Shown: positions 10,888-19,323 of the stretch, in pieces
How positions within the stretch are numbered: position 1 is the first letter of the stretch
How the letters are laid out: every line of letters begins with the position of its first letter
NCBI GenBank assembly: GCA_001247695.2
Contig: LGRX02035328.1
Coordinates: forward strand, 1 to 36,491
Direction: 5' to 3'
From: Cymbomonas tetramitiformis
Lineage: Eukaryota > Chlorophyta > Pyramimonadophyceae > Pyramimonadales > Pyramimonadaceae
Length of the DNA: 36,491 nucleotides
The notes under the pieces: generated by a model
What the model was told of the DNA's origin: nothing
The model's input: the letters and a program-made list of their open reading frames with translations, nothing else
Database searches by the model: none
Translations under genes and position numbers: made by a program

Positions 10888-11292
10888 ATGCCTTCAATTC
10901 TACGATTCGGAGTTTATGGGACACGCGATCGCGATGAAGCCACTGCAGACGCTATCAATACACATGGAATGGTCCACATGCGATGTCCTCAATGCAATGT
11001 AGACAGCTGGATGATATGTAAGTTCTTAAACATCCCCTACGAGGACAGACATGTCCGACAGGACTTAGGGATCGTTTGGTGGCGCTACACCTGGAGAATT
11101 CGGAAATACATGTTTTTTGACCTTCAAGAACCGGAACTTTATCCCGACCAGAGCCCAATAGGGAACGAATGGGTTACCCCAAGGACACTGGTCATTCCAA
11201 TCGACGTCACTTGGGCGCTTATTATTCCGCGGCATCAACGAGAAGAGGAAATCGACCTATATTGCGTGCGATGCAATTGCCTTGACCAATAA
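10888..11292 (+). CDS. Small Cys-rich-ended protein, pair member 2 (134 aa)
   Basis: Paralogue of the gene at 9848: MRCPQCNVDSW, YEDRHVRQDLGIVWWRY, R.YMFFDLQ, TPRTLVIPIDV and a C-terminal YCVRCNCLDQ. The start is taken at ATG 10888, since no in-frame ATG precedes it after the duplicated leader. The two proteins have diverged far more than their promoters and 3' flanks, which are nearly identical. That suggests fast protein evolution or conversion of the flanks. Function unknown. Confidence 0.5.
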   Translation: MPSILRFGVYGTRDRDEATADAINTHGMVHMRCPQCNVDSWMICKFLNIPYEDRHVRQDLGIVWWRYTWRIRKYMFFDLQEPELYPDQSPIGNEWVTPRTLVIPIDVTWALIIPRHQREEEIDLYCVRCNCLDQ

Positions 11293-11906
11293 AGCTCTGC
11301 CATTTATGTTTTCCGATAGAGCGTCAACATTGCCGTCAACGTTACCTCGCTATCGAGGGAAATAAAACCTACAAGTACCGCAAATAATTGTGGATTGAAG
11401 ATATAGATTCCAATGTATCAGCAATATAGTAGCCTTAGCACGGTGAAATGATCGAAATCTCTTGCCTAGAAGACATCATAGACAAATATTTGGTGTATTT
11501 TGAATAAATTTGTATGATGGTATAGATTTGTGTATCATATGCTAGTACCCATCTCAGTTGCAACTTATTTTACGGGAATTGAAGCACCTATATACGCACA
11601 TTCATAAACGTGTACCGTGCATGTTGGCCTAAATTGCACATGGATGTACCCATATTTGCATACTTGTAAATGATATGCACGCATATGAACAAAAATGCAA
11701 CAAAAAAATCTACCGGGACTCGCCGAGTACGAAAGTATCATGCACAAATAAATAATTCCAGTAATATTTTGTAATAAAAATTGCGGGACGACTTACGTGT
11801 CGCTTACGTGTCGCTTACGTGGCACTTTTCAGATGACGTGGCAATAACTTTTAGACGACGAAAATTGTGTCAAAATGAAGGTTTTTAGACGACGATCGAG
11901 ATTCAT
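11293..11906. other. Intergenic region between small-gene cluster and truncated transposase
   Basis: Contains the second copy of the 3' flank (11470-11663) and a short repeat of cttacgtgtcg near 11793-11820. No coding sequence is visible. The transposase reading frame ends at 11907, exactly where this AT-rich non-coding sequence begins. Confidence 0.5.
11470..11663 (+). repeat. Duplicated 3' flank, copy B
   Basis: Counterpart of 10340-10533 and of the same length. It marks the right end of the tandem gene duplication. Confidence 0.8.
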
Positions 11907-13547
11907 TTATTCCCAATAGTCTGTTAAAGGGATCGCTGCCAAACACTTCTCGTACACGACGAACTCTCTATCCAACCAATAAACGAGGATGCCGAAAATG
12001 GAAGCACCGCTCTGGGACCAAACGTCCCCACCAATGCTAGGCAAAATCCCTTCTGCCAACAAGTCTCGGAGAGAGGCCATGGCACGTTGTTTGCCCTCGG
12101 CCGACAACAAGAGCACGTTGTGCAAAACAAGCTTCAAAGTTGGGGGAACGTAGTTGCCCTTGAAAATGAAGTCGAAAATATCCCGGAATTCTTGGTCGTG
12201 CTCAGGTAAGGACAACGGCCGGCGGCAACGAACCAGCCACAAGGATACCATTTTGTGCAGCTCATCGCGTCTTTCAGAGGTCACCATGGGCACCATGGTT
12301 TCGAGCTTGCGCTAGATGATACACGCCACGAACATCAAAGTTAATATAAACATGCGAGTCGAAGAGGATGGAGAGAAAAAACATTATCGTAATAGAAACG
12401 ACAGACCGGAGAGTATATATAAAAAACCCCGGGAGGGCAAGTATCTTAAAATGTGGGCAAGGGAAACGAGCAACGAGTTTCCCTACTAATATATATGAAG
12501 TAAGTATGACACACAATCAAAGAAATGACAGAGGTGAGGAAGTCATACCTGAGCTGCAGAGGACTGCGAGTCCTTGTCCTTGTCCGGTCCAGTTTTAGGA
12601 GGGTCCCCGACGTCTTCAGGCACGACCATTTTGCAGTAAGCGTCTTTGTGCACCGACGCCAAATGCGAGCGAAGGTTGGTCGTGTTCCCGCAGAAGGGCA
12701 TGGGCTTGTTGTCAGGAGGACAAAGCAGGCACCTCACGTTCACGATTTTCCCCGTGTCATCCTTCTGCACTTTGTAGTGTTTCCAGCAGGCCGAGCGGCG
12801 CTTGCCCCCAAAAGCTTCTTCAAATCCGTCAAACTCTGCGAACATAAAATGATACCAATTGTAAGCAGAGTGGAGACTTGCGGCGTAAATACGACGTAAA
12901 TACGCCGTAGTTCACTATCGAGGAACTCGTATTTTATGCCGTATATACGCATACGTTACGCCGTATACCGTATTTTACGCCTTATATACGCCGTATATAC
13001 GCGATACGGTGATTTCTCGACACCGTAACCGTATTCACCGTAAGCCGTAAGTCTCCACTCTGATTGTAAGCAGTCAAGGTATGTTAAATTCTCTCACGCA
13101 GGTCAAATATGTTAGCGTGCACGCACTGGATATGCCGAATACCAAAAACACAATAATTATGGGAAAACGAAGCGGATGACCTATACGACTTTGGTCCTTC
13201 TCCTCTTGCCTCCTCTTTTTCTTGGCAGATGCCTCCTTCTCCTCCGCAGCGACCTCATCTTTGCGGCGGTTGCGGAATGCGCTGATATCTTGTTCATGCC
13301 CGGCTAGATGTTCTATCGGCTCCCAAGTGTCGTCTTTGTTGGAAAACCCCTCCCATCCTATCAGCCATTGAGGTACTCCATTAGATAACCGTTGAGCTTT
13401 AATATCCCGCACAAAATATTCTCTCTCATCACTGCCTGCTGCGTCAAACGGCGACAATTGCGTTCGCTTGATAGCGCCCTTGCCCTGCGCGACTAGGGTC
13501 ACACCAAAGCTACTCTGCCGTTTAGTACCACGTCCGCGCTTGCCCAT
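11907..13547 (-). CDS. Chromodomain-BED-hAT transposase, 3'-truncated
   Basis: Exons on the minus strand: 13547-13181, 12835-12549, 12311-11907; phases agree and give 352 residues. Residues 44-92 form a chromodomain (YFVRDI...WLIGWEGFSNKDDTWEP). Residues about 125-190 form a BED zinc finger (W.HYKV, CLLC, then HLASVH). The last exon resembles the start of a hAT transposase core, with the first catalytic-type Asp in GDVWSQSGASIFGILVYW. The frame stops after LTDYWE, so the remaining catalytic residues and the C-terminal dimerisation region are absent: a broken element or a domesticated short form. Chromodomains on transposases are thought to target chromatin. A GTG-started extension to 13565 is possible; ATG 13547 is preferred. 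Confidence 0.72.
12866..13062. mobile_element. 197-bp hAT-type MITE inside the transposase intron
   Basis: Ends are cagagtggagacttgcggc and gccgtaagtctccactctg (inverted, one mismatch), flanked by the 8-bp direct repeat attgtaag (12858-12865 and 13063-13070). An 8-bp TSD with CAG-type ends is the signature of the hAT superfamily. The interior is made of cgtaaatacg / cgtatatacg repeats and has no ORF. It lies in the intron 13180-12836 of a hAT transposase gene. Confidence 0.85.
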
Positions 13548-14623
13548 CGTCGGTCCACACACCACACAATTCGTAAACGAAAATCGGCAAGAGTTATGAG
13601 CGGGTCACGCCTGGGGGCAGTTGATATGGTAATGGAGTTGATATCGAGTTATGTGACACTGTACCATTCACAGCATCGGACCAATGATGGGCGTTTGAAC
13701 TTCATCAATCCCGGGATTGGAGCATACCATGAGCCAATGAAACCCTAGGTTGGGCACCATCTCAGATCGTTTTCGGTAATCGAATATTAAAATCCAGTAT
13801 CGATTTAATCGATTGTACAAATTCCACCAAGTAATCGATCAATACTGATTTTTTGCGCGCGGCAATCGATCGATTCCGATATTTTGCGCCGGTGATCGAT
13901 TGATTCCGATTTGCCACGCCTGTTGATCGATTGATTCCGATTTGTCACGCTTATTAATCGATTGATTCCGTTTTTTCACCCCTATCAATCGATCGATTCC
14001 GATTTGACACCCATGGTAATCGATCGATTGTGATATTCCGATATATCGATATATCGGAATATCGGCACAACCGATACCGAACGTTGATGAACACTTCGAT
14101 CACGGCGAGTACGACTCTGGTGATGCTTATGGAAGCTATTCGACCTGAAGACCACGATTACGAGTCGGGTGGTGGTGCTGGCTATCGATACCGTCATGCG
14201 ACTCAAACGAGTTGTGGGGGAAGTCACAAAAAAATACTGTGTTGAGACTGAGTTGCTGGTGACGGCGCAGGTAAGTAGAGGACGAGGCCCACAAAGATGC
14301 AAATTTGGACCTCTAGCCACCTTCCGCCAATTCTGGTATTTCCTTATTTTGTAGTAACCAGGTTGCAGTTACGAAGCGCGCTAAGTGCCATGTTTAAATT
14401 CACTCATTTAGCTTTAAATACTAAAAGCGTAAACGGTAATAGTGTGGTACTAATACTATGTATAGGAGAACGACAAACCATGCAATAACGATGCAAAGAA
14501 AATATGTGCATACATGACATTCAACACCTAAAATTTTCAAAATAGCAAGTAACTCAATCATCAGCTGAGGCTCAAGAAAGTATGTCACATACAAAATATC
14601 ATAAGTTGTATCAAGCTCTTTTA
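13548..14623. other. Intergenic region with a 31-bp repeat
   Basis: No gene seen. It holds the upstream side of the transposase gene, the repeat at 13780-14060, and an unremarkable AT-rich stretch up to the HDDC2 stop. Open frames here have no recognisable domain. Confidence 0.5.
13780..14060. repeat. Degenerate 31-32 bp tandem repeat rich in ATCGAT
   Basis: About six units of the form aatcgatygattccgatttg plus about 11 variable bases, running from about 13840 to 14035 with decayed copies before. It ends in a palindrome, gatattccgatatatcgat continuing symmetrically to about 14062. Each unit carries the self-complementary ATCGAT. It may be the remnant of an inverted-repeat element; no TSD was found. 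Confidence 0.65.
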
Positions 14624-16672
14624 TCAACTCTCTTGAACGCTACCCTGAGCCTTCACACGGCGCCTAACTACTTCTGCAGCATAAGCTTTCCCAATTGGCG
14701 TTTTGAATTTATCCTTTACAGAATCAAAGAACTCGCTCAGACCCACAGATTGTGCTGAGTAATACACACTCCCAACGCACAAAGAGCGTGTCAGAGCAAA
14801 ACGAGGAAACAAACGAACGGTGTGCAGGACAGCTTGAGTTGACATGTTCTGTTCAAACGAAAAAGCAAGTCAGCATGTTTCAAGACTTCACCTTGTTCGT
14901 ATTCATGTGCTTGCAGAATCATTTCCACCTTATCCAAGTCCTGCAGTTCTAATGAGAGTTATCAGAAAAGCGCGAAGCTCATGTCGCAATCAGAGCGAAA
15001 ATAGGAACGAGTGGTGCACACTTACCTTCAACTATATTGCGGCGACAAACAGAGTTTGCGTCCGCGTGTGCGTCACAAAGTTTGCGTCCGTGTGCGTCTC
15101 GTGTGCGTCAAAACTGCTGAATCAGCGAACAGTTTTCGGATCGTGAACGAGCGCGCACCTTCAGAAGCTTTGCTTCCTCGGTCTCGCCAGATTCATACTC
15201 CTCCCAGAGCGCCTTCAACTCCTTGCCTGCACAATGCACGTGGCAATGTTCGTGGCAAGCCATATGGGAGCCGACTAAAGTTGTCCCTGTCGTGCAATTG
15301 CGGCTTGTGCCTAAAGAAAATCACGTGCTATTCCAGGTGATGCTGATTCTCAAGTCCCACATAATGCTATTATTATGGCAACAGGCCTTCTTCAGGGATC
15401 CCTCCCCGGCATCCGGGAGATAAATACTAAGGCACTCTTTCTGAACCCTTTTACGACCTTACGGACGTTCTCGAGAACAAAAAATCCTGTTTTGCTCGTA
15501 CCCGCGGCCTGAGCCCCGAGGCTATCGCATATTTTGTTGATGGCGGCCAACTCCAGCCTGTGCTTTTCTTCCTGTGAGGTAGGGGTATCCACCACAGTAC
15601 GCGTAAGGAAAGGAGGTGGAAAACGGCTTACTTACAAGGAAAAGCTAGTTGTAATAACATCAAACAGCGGCAATTGCTTCAGAAGTCACTTGCATCCGCA
15701 AGTCGTAGCCTCCATTATTTCGAGGAACTACACCTTGGAGACATTATCGTGAGGAGTGATATCTCCAACGATGGCTTCAGCGATATCGTGAGCAATTGCT
15801 AGTTTTATACATCTGTGGCAGGCTCACAACAACAGACCAGTCAAAGACCAACAAGTACGAAAGGTACGCAAAGGAAGAAACAATATGGCGCGGGGCGGTG
15901 TGCGTGCACTACTTGAAGCTGAACTAGCTGTCTTAAAACCGCATACCAAAAATTTAAAACGTCAAGCCTTTGGTCGGAAAGAAAGACCGTGGAAGAGTCT
16001 AAGAGTTCATACTTGCTCTGATCATAACCATTCTCCCTGCCAGCTACCATCGCCATGATGGACATCCGATACTGCAAGCAAACCCTACAAGTAAACATAT
16101 GACACGCAGTATCCCGAACTCACCGAAGATTGAAAACACCAAGGAAATGGGGTGTTGAAAATTCGCGTACCATGTGATCCGCAATACTTTCAGGGTGATC
16201 GATTTGAAAGCGAAGCCATCCCGCGCGAGGCGAAGTCTGGCTTCGGCCACAAACACGCCTCATCAATCAGATAGTTTTTAAATTCACTGACACAGACGTG
16301 GAAGAACCAAGGCAGGCCGGTAACCTATCGCGAATCTTTTGGTTCCAAAGGCGAAACCAAGGAAACCTTTTCCTTAAAAAAACCGTCATACAGCAACGAT
16401 TTTAAGGGTGAGCAACCATGACTCTCTTTCGCAAATAGTCATAAGTTAGTTTAAGCTTACGAGGGCGAAGTGCCGTATGGCCCTCTGAAAGTGATCTTAA
16501 GTTCTCAAAGTTTCAGGGGATGCAGTGGCACTCATTTAACATCTTCACCAGTAAAGACGGCGACCACGGCAGCTTTCATCGTCGGTCAGGGTGCAAAAGG
16601 GAAGCAGAAAACCTTTAGCTTTTCAACCAAAGAGAAGAGGTCAATAGCCGAAGAGACATCTTGTTCGCTCAT
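14624..16672 (-). CDS. HDDC2: HDDC2-type HD-domain 5'-nucleotidase, 8 exons
   Basis: Exons (minus strand): 16672-16613, 16236-16171, 16071-16013, 15812-15734, 15571-15502, 15226-15159, 14940-14892, 14754-14624. All junctions are GT-AG and in phase, giving 193 residues, close to the usual ~200 of HDDC2. Family features in order: N-terminal [38 protein letters not shown] (first metal His), [15 protein letters not shown] (HD pair), [27 protein letters not shown] (last metal Asp) and GLSEFFDSV near the end. The family hydrolyses 5'-(deoxy)nucleoside monophosphates using a divalent metal. All metal-binding residues are present, so it should be active. The first exon and upstream side lie inside unit 1 of the tRNA array, and intron 1 (16612-16237) crosses the array's left edge. 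Confidence 0.9.
16613..16672 (-). promoter_or_regulatory. HDDC2 start exon; decides the start codon
   Basis: 60 nt from ATG (16672-16670) to AAG|gttttc, encoding 20 residues that match the HDDC2 N-terminus and join in phase 0 to [10 protein letters not shown] at 16236. Without this exon the gene would lack the first helix of the HD domain. This exon is the source of the copies in the array. Confidence 0.85.
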
Positions 16673-16936
16673 CCCAGGTGTGTTACAGGTGACGGTAAAC
16701 CGATGAGCCTTTCTATTAAGAGATCGCGCACACCGCAATTCAGCTGATGCGCGTGTGCCTTTCGCTTGAACAGCTCCCAGTAGTGTGCGTGGCAAACTTG
16801 AGAGATTTCGTAGTAGCGATGCTGGCAACGATTTCTTGGAACGCGTAGTTCCGGTCAGGCGAGCAGGAAGTCTCGGCATCCTACCTTCGTCAACTCCAAG
16901 GGAAAAGCATACCGATACGCAAAACAACCGAGCGTT

Positions 16937-17124
16937 AGGGGTGCCCAACTAAAGTTGAGCCGTCCAATGTTTTCAGATCGGGAACATCGGAAGGTCCGAA
17001 GAGATTCCTGGGGAGCAACAAAGGAATGTATCGTATTTTGATCTCTGGAATCGTATATGGACTGTCGGATTCGGAAAATTGCCACTATTAAAAATGAACG
17101 GACCAGTTTAAGTTGGGCAGCTCT
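16937..17124. mobile_element. 188-bp inverted-repeat MITE in array unit 1
   Basis: Flanked by the 10-bp direct repeat accgagcgtt (16927-16936 and 17125-17134), which occurs once in every other unit. Ends are aggggtgcccaactaaagtt and, inverted, agagctgcccaacttaaact, similar but imperfect. There is no coding capacity. A 9-11 bp TSD suggests a Mutator-like origin; the family is not certain. Confidence 0.82.
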
Positions 17125-17383
17125 ACCGAGCGTTGGACCTCCGCACGCTCCAATCGCGTGCCCTACGCTAGGGCTCGCTCTACAGTGACACGAGGCGAGG
17201 CGAGGTGCAGGTGTAGGTGCCTCCCTTGTTGTGACAATGACACCCGAAGGTGAACCTCCGCTCGTATAAAGTCTCGTAATGGGATGGAGTCATGTGATGT
17301 AGTCTCGTGCACACCTTTATCGGGCTCCCTATCTCGATTCTCGTATGTAAGTCGTTACATCTACGCGGAATTACCATCAAATA

Positions 17384-17487
17384 TCCCATATAGTCTAGAT
17401 GGTTAGGATACTCGGCTTTCAACCGACAGCGGAATCCGCTGACCACGATGTCCCCGAGAGACCGGGGTTCGAGTCCCCGTGTGGGAA
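17384..17487 (+). tRNA. tRNA-Glu(UUC) with intron, unit 1
   Basis: Acceptor TCCCATA pairs with TGTGGGA; the D arm is GTCTAGATGGTTAGGAT; anticodon stem CTCGG pairs with CCGAG (17454-17458) once a 31-nt intron (17422-17452) after A37 is removed; T arm CGGGG-TTCGAGT-CCCCG; discriminator A. Anticodon TTC at 17418-17420. The mature RNA is 73 nt. The intron begins with ACCGAC, which can itself pair with the 5' anticodon stem, giving a competing fold in the precursor. Confidence 0.93.
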
Positions 17488-17499
17488 TACTATTTCCTT

Positions 17500-17572
17500 G
17501 CCCGCGTAGCTCAGTCGGTAGAGCGCCAGACTCTTAATCTGGTGGTCATGGGTTCGAGCCCCATCGTGGGTG
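17500..17572 (+). tRNA. tRNA-Lys(CUU), unit 1
   Basis: Intronless 73-nt cloverleaf: acceptor GCCCGCG/CGTGGGT (two G-U), D arm GCTC...GAGC, anticodon stem CCAGA/TCTGG with loop CTCTTAA (anticodon CTT), T arm ATGGG-TTCGAGC-CCCAT. It starts 12 nt after tRNA-Glu with no T4 run between, so the pair is probably one transcript. The first TTTT comes at about 17583. Confidence 0.95.
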
Positions 17573-17610
17573 ATATATCGACTTTTACTGATAACACTTT
17601 AGTCTCGACC

Positions 17611-18387
17611 ATACTCGTGAAGGTATCGACTGATTAGACTGATTGATTAATTCAGTCAGTGACATGAGCGACAAAAACCAAATCAGTTCATGTCACCGAC
17701 TGAATACGATGTCACCAACCGAATACCAATTAATTCAGAAAACTCTCTCACCTCGCCCATCACATATATAAATAATAATTTATTGCGGTGGGGGGCGACG
17801 TATATTAATATTACCGCCAGAAGTTAAGGATATATAATTATATATATGATTTATGGTATATATAATTTATATAACATATTTGCTTGAAATTTCTTGGCGC
17901 TTCGCGATAAGGAGGGGGGTGGGAGGGTGGGGAGGAGGTGGGAAGTGGGGGGGAGAAGAAGCCGGCGAGGAGGATAGAGTGGCCCCCCTCCCCAACGCTT
18001 CTACCTCAGTAACCCCCCACAAACAGCGCTTCCCCGCTGCCACTACCCCAAGAACCCCACACTCCCCCCACCCCCCACCCCCCCTCTTTATCGCGAAGCG
18101 CCAAGAAATTTCAAGCAAATATGTTATATAAATTATATATACCATAAATCATATATATAATTATATATCCTTAACTTCTGGCGGTAATATTAATATACGT
18201 CGCCCCCCACCGCAATAAATTATTATTTATATATGTGATGGGCGAGGTGAGAGAGTTTTCTGAATTAATTGGTATTCGGTTGGTGACATCGTATTCAGTC
18301 GGTGACATGAACTGATTTGGTTTTTGTCGCTCATGTCACTGACTGAATTAATCAATCAGTCTAATCAGTCGATACCTTCACGAGTAT
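17611..18387. mobile_element. 777-bp Mutator-like foldback element with perfect 300-bp TIRs
   Basis: Inserted between tRNA-Lys and permuted tRNA-Arg of unit 1. It is flanked by the 9-bp direct repeat gtctcgacc (17602-17610 and 18388-18396), present once in units 2-6. Left arm 17611-17910 and right arm 18088-18387 are exact inverse complements by eye over 300 bp (ends atactcgtgaaggtatcgac). The 177-bp centre is G-rich on one side and C-rich on the other. No transposase. A 9-bp TSD with long TIRs fits Mutator-like elements. Identical arms imply recent insertion or conversion. Confidence 0.92.
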
Positions 18388-18434
18388 GTCTCGACCTACA
18401 TCTCGACACTGTCAAGGCGATTAAGGTTGAATTG

Positions 18435-18514
18435 ATCTGTAGATTGCGGGTTCGAGTCCCGCCGTGGTTTCAATTTCGACCGCGTGGCCTAATGGACAAG
18501 GCGACAGACTTCTA
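18435..18514 (+). tRNA. Circularly permuted tRNA-Arg(UCU), unit 1
   Basis: The 3' half comes first: A38, TCTGT, AGATT, GCGGG-TTCGAGT-CCCGC, CGTGGTT, T73 (18435-18470). After 7 nt (caatttc, 18471-18477) comes the 5' half: GACCGCG, TG, GCCTAATGGACAAGGC, G, ACAGA, CTTCTA (18478-18514). Joined, the halves give exactly 73 nt: acceptor 7/7 (two G-U), D stem 4/4, anticodon stem 5/5, T stem 5/5, anticodon TCT. The flanks can form a bulge-helix-bulge: leader GAA pairs with T33-T34-C35, with 3-nt bulges TAA and TGA cut exactly after 37 and before 38. The B box precedes the A box. Discriminator U is unusual for Arg. Permuted nuclear tRNA genes are known from Cyanidioschyzon and prasinophytes. Confidence 0.88.
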
Positions 18515-18807
18515 AAAACGGCATGCAGGATTGAGTCAGCCCCACTGCTACACGTAACCGAATATGGGTCGCATGTACTATACATAGACGCATAGCAACC
18601 ATGACTCTCTTTCGCAAATAGTCATAAGCTAGTTTAAGCTTACGCGGGCGAAGTGCCGTATGGCCCTCTGATGGTGATCAGAATCAGATCTCAAAGTTTC
18701 AGGGGATGAAGTGGCACTCATTTAACATCTTCACCAGTAAAGACGGCGACCACGGCAGCTTTCATCGTCGGTCAGGGTGCAGAAGGGGAGGACGGGGAGC
18801 AGAAAAC

Positions 18808-18858
18808 CTTTAGCTTTTCAACCAAAGAGAAGAGGTCAATAGCCGAAGAGACATCTTG
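18808..18858 (-). pseudogene. HDDC2 exon-1 copy without start codon, unit 2
   Basis: The exon remnant keeps the splice donor side (CTAAAG|gttttc) and most codons but ends at catcttg. The ATG and the first codons are removed by the 43-bp deletion. Confidence 0.8.
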
Positions 18859-19323
18859 GAGCCTTTCTATTAAGAGATCACACACACACCGCAATTCAGC
18901 TGATGCGCGTGTGCCTTTCGCTTGAACAGCTCCCGGTAGTGTGCGTGGCAAACTTGAGAGATTTCGTGGTAGCGATGTTGGCTACGATTTCTTGGAACGC
19001 GTAGTTCCGGTCAGGCGAGCAAGAAGTCTCGGCGTCCTACCTTCGTCAACTCCAAGGGAAAAGCATACGCAAAACAACCGAGCGTTGGACCTCCGCACGC
19101 TCCAATCGCGTGCCCTACTGTACGCTAGGGCTCGCTCTACAGTGACACGAGGCGAGGTGCCTCCCTTGTTGTGACAATGACACCCGAAGGTGAACCTCCG
19201 CTCGTATAAAGTCTCGTAATGGGATGGAGTCATGTGATGTAGTCTCGTGCACACCTTTATCGGGCTCCCTATCTCGATTCTCGTATGTAAGTCGTTACAT
19301 CTACGCGGAATTACCATCAAATA

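Larger units (their letters stand above)
16411..18593. repeat. Array unit 1 (ancestral-looking, with two insertions)
   Basis: It holds the real HDDC2 exon 1 and the first Glu, Lys and permuted Arg genes. It differs from the others at many sites and contains inverted-repeat elements at 16937-17124 and 17611-18387. Removing both with one TSD copy each leaves about 1,199 bp. Confidence 0.9.

Noticed and set aside
16044..16263. HDDC2 starting at the ATG at 16263 instead of a separate first exon
   Set aside because: The acceptor at 16237 joins in phase to the 60-nt exon at 16672-16613, which matches the family's N-terminal helix; the extension after 16263 does not.
17180..17446. Recurring 88-codon minus-strand frame in every array unit
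   Set aside because: It is antisense to tRNA-Glu and its upstream region; its conservation follows from the repeat.
17853..18145. Mirrored 92-codon open frames on both strands with the same first residues
   Set aside because: They lie in the two arms and centre of the foldback element; identical starts simply reflect the perfect inverted repeat.
18430..18470. tRNA-Tyr-like gene suggested by atctgtagat (GTA)
   Set aside because: No matching 5' half lies upstream; the segment fits exactly as positions 38-73 of the permuted tRNA-Arg.
18478..18525. Truncated tRNA-Arg pseudogene
   Set aside because: The missing 3' half is present just upstream, with complementary anticodon and acceptor strands and exact total length.
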